This document shows positions 50,701 to 59,458 of a stretch of 64,000 nt of DNA, piece after piece. The notes under the pieces were generated by a model, which worked only from the letters and a program-made list of their open reading frames with translations, did not search any database and had not been told where the DNA came from. Within the stretch, counting starts at the first letter, position 1. Every line of letters starts with the position of its first letter. Both the position numbers and the translations under genes were made by a program. The DNA is from Paralvinella palmiformis. Its lineage: Eukaryota > Annelida > Polychaeta > Terebellida > Alvinellidae. The DNA is taken from positions 661,501-725,500 of the forward strand of contig JAODUP010000057.1 in assembly GCA_025642065.1 (NCBI GenBank), written 5' to 3'.

Positions 50701-53700
50701 TGATGAAACCAAACGTTGAGTGCATTGGTCATGACTGATTACTAAATAATTGTACACTTCTACGGTTTATGGATTTGTACGAGCTGATTGATCACTGTCA
50801 CTACTCTGTAAACAGTGTATTCTTACTAACAGCCTGAGTTAGTAAAATATTTAGCGTTGAATGACAACCATAAGCATAACAAAGACATGATTTAAACAGT
50901 TTAACTTAATACCTGAAGAACATCTTTTGAGCTGACTGATAAGCATATTTTCTCTGGAAAAGGGATTTGTCATGTTTCATAATATCACCATCATCATCAT
51001 GTTTATCATGTATATAAATACACCAAAATATTTGTTGTTAGATACAAAATTCAGAGGTAAATCATTCACTAGAAAATAAACACTAGACTGGAGTACTGAT
51101 TGTACTATTTTGTTATCTGTTTAAAAATATATACACACACCTGTACCATTATATGTGCACACTGCACAATAACCATACTTGCTGAACTTGAGATAAGTCA
51201 GACATGTGGCGAGTGATTCAATTAAAACCGAGGATTTCTGGCTTTCTTCCTTCCTATTAAGTGCCAATCATCACTAACTGATTAACCGACAGAAAATAAC
51301 GAACTTAATAATGGCCATTATATTATTGGGAACCAATAATATTGTGAAAATAATATTCTTACCTTTCGAAGCATTTCTTCAGATTCTTTCAAGTCAAAAC
51401 TTCTGGCTGTAAACAAAATCTCTCAGCATCAATATACATAAATTACAATTAGATACATGATTAGCTTTGGCTGATTAATTAATTTAGATATTATTACTCA
51501 AATCAAAAGCTATTCAGGTATATAATTATTTATAATTAATTTAATATAACAGCAATTTATAAAAAGGGAAAGATTGTTGATCACTCAGAGAAGTAATCAC
51601 AAGCAATTACTTATGATAATAATTAACAACATTTCTAAAATAAACTGTTTTTAAAAACAACTGTAGGCCTATTAACTGAATCTAAAAATACTAACAGCTA
51701 CAAATGCCAAATTCTAGATATATTTAGCAGCAAAACAACATCCAAAACTTAATTCACAGCAGATATTAAAGAATAGCTTTTTAATTATACCACTTTCTAA
51801 AAATAACAGAGGATTGAAACAGCATTACTAATTGCATAATTTGAAGTAGTACCTCGTAGCCAACGCAGCAAATAGTAATCATCGTGTTCTGGCTTAGTAA
51901 GGATGTCTTGGACTTTGTCACGAAACTACAAAATATAACAGTTTAAATCTTAGTTACACACGAGCAGAAAATATTATGATAGCTATAAATTTATACAAGT
52001 TCCATATTAATACTTTAAACACATTCAATGTTATTTACAACACTCTGACACAAAAATACCATTTATATCCACTTCCTGTTAGTCACCTTTTTACAGCATG
52101 CAAAAGGATAAAGTGAGTCCAACTTTAAATCCAGCAATTACAGGATCAAGTTAATTGACTATGACTACTTGAGAATAATATGATTATAATTACATTCATT
52201 CTGAATGTAATTGATTATGATTACACTGTAAAGTAATCATGATTACAAACATGAATACAATGTATATTCCACAAACATGAATGTGAAGCTTCATCAATAT
52301 TCATTCAGTTATATGTATAATACCCACTAATTAAACCACCAAATCTATAGTTATGTATGAACCAGCTGTGGTTGGTTTCCTTGACAACAAGATCACAGCT
52401 GGACTGATTTAAGATGTAGATAACCATCCAATTTTCACGAGAACATTAAATTATTTACATTTTCATTTAAATACATTAGCATACTCGTAAACAGAATTGG
52501 AATTGTTTGAATATTTGGGAAATATATATTTAGTAATGAAATGCATCATGTGTGGCGTGACTATAGCCAGGTAAGATCTATATAATATATATGATAACTA
52601 AAATAGAGCCAGAGCTACAACTCGGTCTACCTCTGCAATTTAACCACTTCTGCAATTGGACCACTTTTTCACCGCTTTAAAGATGGTATTTTTCGACTAT
52701 AACTGGATCACCTCCCAACTCCGTACTTTGACTTCCGTCTAATGCCCACGTTTGTCATCCCTGTATGTCGACATGGGGCCAAGATGTACCGTTGTTGTAT
52801 GTTTACTAATGTGTGCATTAATTTAATTGGCAGCTTCAGTGCTTGTCATCCGACTGCTGGCCAATCAGGATCATTTGTAACTGTGGTTAAAACGATTGCG
52901 TCACAAAGAAGACATACACAGTTTCATCGAACCAATAAACTGAAAATCATCATGTGTATAAATATGAAAGTAGTCCATCGATGGCTGTGCCCAATAGATG
53001 AAAGCCAGGGGTCTCTACCCCAATTTTCAACAACAGGTAAATCAGTTCTATTGTTATCTTTTGCCTTGCATATGAAACCATATATCGGGCATGATATAAC
53101 ATGGTAAACCTTGTGTAATCATGAAAGTAATCACTGATTATGATTAAATTTACAATGTAAGTGATTATGATTACATTGCATCTGGAACTGGTGATTACAA
53201 TTACTTTAGATCATGTAATCAATTATAATTACTTTAGATCATGTAATCAATTATAATTACTTTAGATCATGTAATCAATTATAATTACTTTATATCATGT
53301 AATCAATTACAACCGTTTACGATTACCCCATGTCTGCAGGCTAATGCAGGTGTTAGTTTCATAAATACAGATAAATTTAGCCTACCATGTGCACAAAAGT
53401 GGCAGTAAAACACCACTCATCAATAATAATAATATACAAAATTTATATAGCGCCCTATATAACCTATACAACAGATACAAAATTAGAACACTATGTATAA
53501 AAACTGTTTGAAATAAAAACAAGCACAAATGAATTTGTAGTATTTGAAGTTAGATGACTGTTGATATGTGGGATGGAATTGCTGAAACTCCTCTGTGAAC
53601 TGAGGAAATACACAATTTCAGGTTTCTTTTCAGCAAATAGTGTTAGAAACATTACAGAAAAATAACATCACACATCAAAGTTAATGTGTAACATCAACTT

Positions 53701-56700
53701 GGGGTGGCTTCAGAATGATCATAATCCTAATTAAGACAAGATAGTGATTAGTCCAGGTACTGATCATCATAAAATACAGTCACTAGGAAAGGAAGTGGCT
53801 CACTTTTAAGTGTAAGGAGTCATACACTAATTTAGAGATTAATTTCCTGGTTCACAACATCAAAGCTGGCTGACCATGTAAAGACAATGCCATTTGCAGA
53901 ATTAAAGAGGGTTGTTGAAGACCCACTGATGATATAACACTCTATGGTCCAGCAGTGAACACTCGTTATCTTTTAATCTGTCCTCTTATCATATTCATAG
54001 GTCATGAAAAAGAAACCAACTCAGTATCTGAATATGATAAATGGCCAGTTGAATGTAAACAAAGACATACAATGATACACAAAATAATCTTCTTCTTATT
54101 GAAGTTCTTCTTCCTAATGAAGTGCAAAATCCAAACTTGAATATTGCATACTGGCGTCTAGTGAGAGATTGACTGTTTTATAACGTGTGTCTTGCAGGGG
54201 ACATGGCGATAACAAAAGTATAATATACACTTAGTGACTTACTACTTAGGCATAGCTGGCTCGTCTTAGTTAACTTGGAGTCCACTATCACATTAATTTT
54301 AATATATCATATATACTAGGTATTTATAATTTAGCTGTGTACTCTAATCTACACTGACACTAGAATACTGACAGGTTTGGTGGGTTATAATATATATATA
54401 TATATAATGTCAAAGTGGGTTAGGAACATACGGCTAAAGTTAAGACTCATAACATAAGTCGATAAGTCTCATGGGCGATATGTCACGATAAGAATATATG
54501 ACAGTAAATAATATGTCACATTATGATTATGTCAATATCATGTGAATGTGGGCGGGGTAACTTCAGGTTCATCCGTCGCGGCAAGATATATTGCGTGACT
54601 TGCCTCTCTAAGAATTGTTATCTGTTCATCTGTAAGTCCTGTATAAGCAGTTTCACGCTCCATCATAAAAACCTGTCACACGGGATACGCCTGTTAAATG
54701 TATCCAGCTCGCAAATACACAGTGGCGCCACCTATCAATTGATTTCCAGACTAACAGGATGCGCAATTTAATATAGGGGTTCGTTGGAAATAAGGAAAAA
54801 CCTGTTTGGAAATTGTTTGTTGATAAGTCATGAGTTCAGATAATTTGGTCCAATCACTTATTTCCCTAAAAGAATAGACCCCAATACAGGGAAACCTACA
54901 TGAACTTTGGTGGAATATTCTTTGTTATATTTAATGCCAAGTTTAGTGACAGAAACGCCATTTCAAATGGCTGATATTGAAAGGCAGTTTTCTGGCACTG
55001 TAAAATTACTAAATTAGTAAATAGTCTAATTATTGTACAACAGGGTTGGCAGTTTCTGGTTCAACATATGTTGAGGCTGTCATTGCTTTTGGACTTGTGC
55101 ACAGCAAACTCCAAAACTGACTTGGTGTGGCTAAAGCAGCAAAGTTGGTTCTCTGTTACTGATGCCCAGAGTGAGAGTGGCAGAGAACATACAGACTTTG
55201 ACTATTGAATTCAACATTGTAGTACACCTAATCACAATGGATTAGTGATTGATTACACTGGCTTTCTGCATTTCTTTGCTAACAGTTGTCATGCTTAATA
55301 AACTTTATTGTGTATTTCAAATCGGTTGTTTCTGCCAATTTCTCTGTTCTTGAAACCCTTATAAATTCTCAACTAGCAATCTTTAAGAAGCATCCAACAA
55401 TCTTACTATAAATTTGGAACTTCAATTGCTGAGCCAGTGGTTGCACCATGTTCAATACCCCCCATTTTTCAAATTATCATCAGAAACTAGTTTCTGCCAC
55501 TTTCTGTCTGCTGTGTGACAGAAACAGGTTTCTGACAGCAGAAACCCAACCCTGTTGTACAATATTTGTATACCTCTGTATGTATGTATGTATGTTGCTG
55601 AATATATATATCTGTCTATCTATCCTATTATTAAACAGTTAAAGCTGAATCCTGATCTGTCTAAGCAGGAAATTTGATAATAACTATAATATTTAGTCAA
55701 ATTGTTCACTAATCTTTAATTAACTGCAAATATACCTACAGATTATTGGATAAGGGGGATATAGCACAACAGATTTATGTACACTTTTTGTCCAAAAAGT
55801 TTTATAAATTCATTGTGCTATATCTGCCTTATCCAATCTTTTTGCAGTATTCTCTGAGAAGATTAAACTGTGTCAGTGACCCAGATTTCTCTAACATATA
55901 CATAAAATACATGTCCGGATCGTCTAGTTGTTAATATTTCCACAGACATGGGGTCAATTCAAATCCGGAATTGGAATTGATTATTTAAAAAAAATGGAAT
56001 TATTTAGTTGAATTGGAATTGAAGCTTCCTACAAAAAATAAAATCCACAAATTAATTTACCATTGAATTTTTTAATTCAGAAATATTTCTTCAATGACAA
56101 TCCTACTTGGAATATAAACTACTCGGAGTGGGCATTCTGAGTACCTACTCATGGTAAAAAGTAATAGGTAAAAAGAGTCTGTAAAAACGAAATTGGAATT
56201 GATAAATTTGATGTGGAATTGGAATTGACAAAAGGAATTGACCCCATATCTGTATTTCTGTCAAGTAGCCATATATGCAGGGATGTCTGTAGCCTACAAT
56301 CCCAAACAGGAAGTCATTGAGAATGACTATATGAAGCTGTTGGTATAATTGTAGTTAATTTTTCATGTGTGAGATAGGATTATAGCATATGTGTGTGTGT
56401 GTGTGTGTGTGTATGTCTGTACGTGTGTGCACACACATATATATATATATATATATGCGTGTGTGCATATGTGTGTGGTTAAAACACATTTACTAATTAT
56501 TTCTAAGTGAAACGTGCACCGCAAATTTTCATGTGTTTTTATATTATAACTTGGATTGGCGGCTGCTCACAAACGTAATTTGATGTCCATATCGCAAAAC
56601 CCTCAATAAAACCAGCCACGTATATAAAGATCGCCTATTCAACATGAACTATAAACGCGAAAAATTAACAGCTGAAGTTAGCCGTGTACGTGTTTCTGGT

Positions 56701-57608
56701 GAGTCGTCGTACGTACGTTCGTCATCCGAACTACGATACAAGAAGGGACGTTACTGGTACGAGTTCTCATAATCTGAGTTACATATGCATGTGTGATTCA
56801 GAAAGAGCCGATGTTTACATTTGGCTCAAAAAACCAAAACCCACTTTTTTAATGAATGGGGGCCGACTTCATGGTTCACTGCCCACTCACCCCACCTGAC
56901 TACCACTATAGTTGACATGAGGGCTAGCTTAAATTTACACCTCGTCATACCAGACCTAGTTCGCGTACTTTGGGACGTTTCTTCTGACAAGCATTAGACA
57001 CAAAGTAAACAAAGATAACTAAATTTAAAATAGCACCCCTATATGATAATTACATGACATACATTGAACGTGCATATATATATATATATATATATATACA
57101 CCTGTAAGCTGACCCAAATACATATTCTAGTTAAATTATGAGATATGCCGGCATTAGTTAGATAGTGTTCGGCATAAAAGGATTATTTCAGGCATCTTGA
57201 CATAATATCACAAACTGTAAATAATATTATCGTAATTAAAATATATCGAGCTAAAAACTGAAATATAATACACGCCAATAAATAAGGAAAATGTCACTTG
57301 ATTACTTCGTGAAATGTTTTAGTAAACTCGGAATATCGACATATTTGCCATTACATATCATCAATAACAGGATCAACAATTACGTAAACTTCTGTCATTC
57401 CTTCCTTGTATAAAGATATTGTAGTCTCCCTCTGTGTGTGTGTGTGTGTGTGTTAAATATATAGATATGTACATAAAGATGGATAGATATAGGTAGGTAG
57501 ATAGATATCTGGCATATCACTTACCTCATCAAGAATTCTATTTTCTTTATCCGTAAGTCCAGCACGAGGATTGTCATCATCCATAGCAGGTCCTTGTCCT
57601 GTTGCCAT
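44404..57608 (-). CDS. SEC14L2: SEC14-like protein 2 (CRAL-TRIO + GOLD domain lipid-transfer protein), 12 coding exons
   Basis: Coding exons, in transcript order: 57608-57525, 51925-51853, 51406-51363, 50589-50433, 50014-49920, 48625-48550, 48280-48200, 47925-47842, 47716-47610, 47347-47202, 47003-46852, 44576-44404. Every junction has AG/GT and the phases agree; the total is 1272 nt, 423 residues. The order is CRAL-TRIO-N (about 25-68, with [16 protein letters not shown]), CRAL-TRIO lipid-binding domain (about 85-255, with [11 protein letters not shown] and NYPETLK) and GOLD domain (about 275-390, with LRWVF and [13 protein letters not shown]). Human SEC14L2 has 403 residues, binds squalene, tocopherol and phosphoinositides and is cytosolic; the family bridges lipid exchange and Golgi/vesicle proteins. 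Compared with the vertebrate protein, about five residues are missing after CPVW, and an acidic, Ser-rich tail of about 30 residues is added. The ATG is the first in frame in a Kozak-like context. SEC14L3/L4-type paralogy cannot be resolved here. Confidence 0.93.
44647..44683. repeat. Perfect short palindrome in SEC14L intron 11
   Basis: ATATTTATCAGACTTATA is followed directly by its own complement. It would form a hairpin in the transcript; AT-rich. Confidence 0.75.
44800..44962 (-). mobile_element. tRNA-derived SINE in SEC14L intron 11
   Basis: On the minus strand, TAGTGCAGTGGTTAGAGCAT is a clear A-box head and TTGTGGGTTTAAATCTTGG a B box. The body continues to a TTAACTCACTTAC-like end and a (TA)n run at 44769-44797. 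The orientation is the same as the gene. Confidence 0.65.
46852..47003 (-). CDS. SEC14L2: SEC14L exon 11
   Basis: Residues 316-366, [18 protein letters not shown] through [14 protein letters not shown]. It ends at a strong GTAAGT donor. Reading through the donor would give an unrelated Cys-rich tail and a stop, so the splice is clearly used. Confidence 0.94.
47202..47347 (-). CDS. SEC14L2: SEC14L exon 10
   Basis: Residues 268-315, with [12 protein letters not shown], the linker into the GOLD beta-sandwich. It ends MAL, with the Arg codon split before exon 11. Confidence 0.94.
47610..47716 (-). CDS. SEC14L2: SEC14L exon 9
   Basis: Residues 232-267, with [19 protein letters not shown] and [12 protein letters not shown]. 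This is nearly colinear with vertebrate SEC14L2 and ends the CRAL-TRIO domain. Confidence 0.96.
47842..47925 (-). CDS. SEC14L2: SEC14L exon 8
   Basis: Residues 205-231, [20 protein letters not shown] then KKIVVMG, the mobile-gate helix and strand of the lipid-binding fold. Acceptor CTTTTAG, donor GTAAGT, phase 1. Confidence 0.94.
48200..48280 (-). CDS. SEC14L2: SEC14L exon 7
   Basis: Residues 178-204, with [24 protein letters not shown] is the family hallmark preceding the VNAP-like strand. Donor GTAAGG. Confidence 0.94.
48550..48625 (-). CDS. SEC14L2: SEC14L exon 6
   Basis: Residues 152-177, with [20 protein letters not shown]. It aligns with the vertebrate TIIYDCEGLGLKHLW strand and helix; the Asp and Glu-Gly are kept. 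Confidence 0.93.
49920..50014 (-). CDS. SEC14L2: SEC14L exon 5
   Basis: Residues 120-151 ([20 protein letters not shown] then [11 protein letters not shown]). It matches the helix before the sheet strand of the CRAL-TRIO domain. Acceptor TTACAG, donor GTTTGT. Confidence 0.9.
50433..50589 (-). CDS. SEC14L2: SEC14L exon 4
   Basis: Residues 68-119, with [20 protein letters not shown] then EGCPVW, the start of the lipid-binding domain. After CPVW it reads [10 protein letters not shown], about five residues shorter than the vertebrate segment. Donor GTAAAT, phase 1. Confidence 0.94.
50913..50953 (-). other. Cryptic 41-nt exon candidate in SEC14L intron 3
   Basis: Flanked by CCCTTTTCCAG acceptor and CAG/GTATTAAG donor on the gene strand. 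Inclusion between exons 3 and 4 shifts the frame and creates ATG-TAG at the start of exon 4. It could be a poison exon or an unused decoy. Confidence 0.25.
51363..51406 (-). CDS. SEC14L2: SEC14L exon 3 (44-nt micro-exon)
   Basis: Residues 53-67 ([15 protein letters not shown]). The exon is 44 nt, with acceptor TTTACAG and donor GTAAGA. It completes the CRAL-TRIO-N helices. Confidence 0.93.
51853..51925 (-). CDS. SEC14L2: SEC14L exon 2
   Basis: Residues 29-52 ([20 protein letters not shown] then RWLR), the core of CRAL-TRIO-N. Acceptor TTTTGTAG, donor GTACTA (weak), phase 1 at the 3' end. Confidence 0.93.
53208..53305. repeat. 28-bp tandem repeat in SEC14L intron 1
   Basis: About 3.5 units of GATCATGTAATCAATTATAA plus TTACTTTA. 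Diverged GTAATCA/TGATTAC relatives spread over 52170-52260 and 53115-53200, suggesting an older, larger array. Confidence 0.8.
53373..53422 (+). mobile_element. SINE family A 3' end fragment in SEC14L intron 1
   Basis: TTTAGCCTACCATGTGCAC and then AAAAGTGGCAGTAAAAC match the last part of the SINE body and tail. No head is present. Confidence 0.7.
53423..53470 (-). mobile_element. Second SINE family, tail fragment
   Basis: AATAATAATATACAAAATTT and then ATATAGCGCCCTATATAACC carries the tail motif, directly joined to a family A tail fragment. Confidence 0.5.
54523..54771 (+). CDS. Cys/His-rich 82-codon reading frame in SEC14L intron 1
   Basis: Contains [18 protein letters not shown] and HHKNLSH, a spacing that loosely recalls zinc-binding B-box or ribbon modules. 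It is on the strand opposite to the SEC14L gene. No continuation or splice sites were identified; it may be a fragment of a mobile-element gene. Confidence 0.2.
   Translation: MIMSISCECGRGNFRFIRRGKIYCVTCLSKNCYLFICKSCISSFTLHHKNLSHGIRLLNVSSSQIHSGATYQLISRLTGCAI
55041..55554. mobile_element. hAT-type MITE with 8-bp target-site duplication
   Basis: The termini are CAGGGTTGGCAGTTTCTG and, inverted, CAGAAACCCAACCCTG. Both sides are flanked by the same 8 bp, TTGTACAA (55033-55040 and 55555-55562). The CAGGG end and 8-bp duplication are diagnostic of hAT elements. At 514 bp with no coding frame it is non-autonomous. The TTTCTG motif recurs in inverted orientation near the right end. It lies in SEC14L intron 1. 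Confidence 0.88.
55741..55838. mobile_element. Palindromic MITE-like hairpin
   Basis: The left arm (55741-55769, TTGGATAAGGGGGATATAG core) pairs with the right arm (55813-55838) with few mismatches. An inner inverted repeat (ACTTTTTG/CAAAAAGT) lies in the loop. No clear target duplication was found. Confidence 0.7.
55949..56246. mobile_element. MITE with TGGGGTCAATTC inverted termini
   Basis: It begins TGGGGTCAATTC and ends GAATTGACCCCA. The interior is rich in GGAATTGGAATTGA subrepeats near both ends. Length 298 bp, no coding frame. The target duplication is not clear. Confidence 0.75.
57525..57608 (-). CDS. SEC14L2: SEC14L exon 1 (start codon)
   Basis: Residues 1-28, beginning [12 protein letters not shown] and ending ILDE. 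The donor is GTAAGT, phase 0. The N-terminus is slightly longer than that of vertebrate SEC14L2. The following intron 1 is about 5.6 kb and is the longest. Confidence 0.88.
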
Positions 57609-58463
57609 TTAACGATCAGAGAAGAAATGATGCTGAATCACGTTAGCTTCCTATACTCCCTACAGGCACAAGAGTGACAGTCTTAACGGTAAGGTGACAG
57701 CTTATAAATGGATCTTCCCGAGATCTCGTCAAGTCGACCTCTGACCTACTATTTATGAGTGCGATATTACGATGTTTATATGCACGTGCGTTGAACCAAG
57801 GAAACGGACCACATACCTCAGCTGACCTCTAGGCCTATGACAGTTAGATGTACATCCTCGTCAGTTTGGCAGTTATGGAGGGGTTTGCCGTACTTGTAGT
57901 TGTTGTACTTTCGGGTAGAGACCCCTGGCTGTCGCCTATTAGGAACAGCTACCTGGTGTTGATTTCTGTTGTGTCATCGTGACGTTATTGTTACTGGTGG
58001 TGCCGATAGAGGGGGTCTTTGAGGAGAAATGTAATAACGATGTTTGATGGAAATGTTGATTTTCTGATAATCAATTATTCTAGATGGTGATCTGTGAGTT
58101 TGAAGGCTTCAGGGAGGAGATTGTTTCCGAGGCTTCTTCTGTAAGCTTTGCCGTGTGGATATTTTTATACCCCAGGGGAATTTCATCCCACCCCTCGCGC
58201 TTACCTATATAGCTAGACGTTATTCAAACCAACATATACATAGATAGTTATTTTTCATAACGTTTTCTGATGGATTGTTCTGTCGGGCAGTAGATCGTGA
58301 AATATATTGACAATTTTTTTTAATAAGTTAACAGTTTAATTGGCTTCAACAAAATTACGACAAAAACTAACTTTAAATATTATATTATTTGTCGTTGATT
58401 GTTTTTGCATTATGTTTATAAGTAATATAAGACTATTCCTATACACAAATGAAAGTGGGGGAA

Positions 58464-58626
58464 ATTGGTAGCGCGTTGGACGACAGATCACTACCCCATG
58501 AGTTCGAATCTCGGCGTGGGCATGTATGAAGGGTGTTTCATCTTTGACTTCGCTTCATTACCTTTGGAGGTCGCTCGGACCATTTAGCCTACCATGTGCA
58601 TAAAAGTGGCCGGAAAACATCAATCA

Positions 58627-58627
<1 letters not shown>
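58464..58627 (+). mobile_element. SINE family A, 5'-truncated
   Basis: It begins within the tRNA-like head at GGTAGCGCGTTGGA, keeps the B box (GAGTTCGAATC) and the body, and ends AAAACATCAATCATC followed by (CT)n(TA)n. Confidence 0.85.
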
Positions 58628-58704
<77 letters not shown>

Positions 58705-58735
58705 AGGATATATATATATATATATATATATATAG
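58628..58735. repeat. (CT)n(TA)n(GT)n(TA)n after a SINE tail
   Basis: Starts at the SINE 3' end, consistent with a microsatellite growing from a SINE tail. Confidence 0.92.
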
Positions 58736-58896
58736 TGGCATTGGATCAGAACATCAACATCTCTAAACATCCTTTGATACCTATACCTCCATAAATCTAT
58801 ACATAAATAAATTATACATACATCAATCTAAATATAAAATATTTTACACCTCCACATATCTATACATACTTATACATCTGGGCTATTGATCAGCTT

Positions 58897-59150
58897 TTCG
58901 AACGCGACAAATATGTCACGCCCACAGGACGCCACAGTTTACATTCCACAGTAATTTTCTGTGGTTCAAAAGAAACATATACATAGATCTTAGCTTTAAT
59001 CTGAGTTCGAATAACCAAACAAATCCTACCTATATCATCCGGATCGATAGACACCCGACTGGTCTGGCATCGTAAATTGTTCTCTAACCTGAGTGAAAAG
59101 TTATGCCTTTTATAGGCCCTCGGCATGTCAATCAACACACAGATGTACAC
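58897..59150 (-). mobile_element. LTR-like repeat, reverse copy
   Basis: Reverse counterpart of the 39.1-kb repeat, with TATAAAAGG (59114-59106, minus), CACAGAAAATTACTGTGGAA and GGGCGTGACATATTTGTCGC. It lacks the insertion of the other copy, so it may show the intact unit. It is directly adjacent to the TTGCTCACC element. Confidence 0.6.
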
Positions 59151-59164
59151 TATCTACGGAGTAC

Positions 59165-59458
59165 GGACTGTTGTTCACCCGGACAGTTGCTCACCTGGAC
59201 ACTTGCTCACGAAGCAAATGAAAAAGTGGACACTTGCTCACAATAAAATTAAATAAATGATTTTTAATTCAGAAATATAATTCTTAGTATCCTATTACCT
59301 GTATAATTATTGGGATGAATATTACCAATTATTAAGGAAATAAAGTTTAGAGATTATTTTATTAATATAATTATGTGCATTTTTCTCCCATTAAAAATTC
59401 ACTGGTGAGCAAGTGTCCACTTTTTTCATTTGCTTGGTGAGCAAGTGTCCTACACCCC
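59165..59458. mobile_element. TTGCTCACC-repeat element with inverted halves
   Basis: The left side (TTGCTCACC units, GCAAATGAAAAAGTGGACAC) is mirrored on the right (GTGTCCACTTTTTTCATTTG, then GTGAGCAAGTGTCCTACACC). The AT-rich core of about 170 bp resembles that of the 29.5-kb copy. This structure fits a non-autonomous DNA transposon with subterminal repeats. Confidence 0.75.

Noticed and set aside
52742..53107. 121-codon plus frame in SEC14L intron 1.
   Set aside because: No recognised domain, no splice partners; treated as chance.
57890..58170. Similarity between this stretch and 10.43-10.55 kb (CCCCTGGCTGTCG / CCCCAGGCTGTCG blocks).
   Set aside because: The matching blocks are short and I could not extend them; a dot plot would be needed before calling a repeat family.
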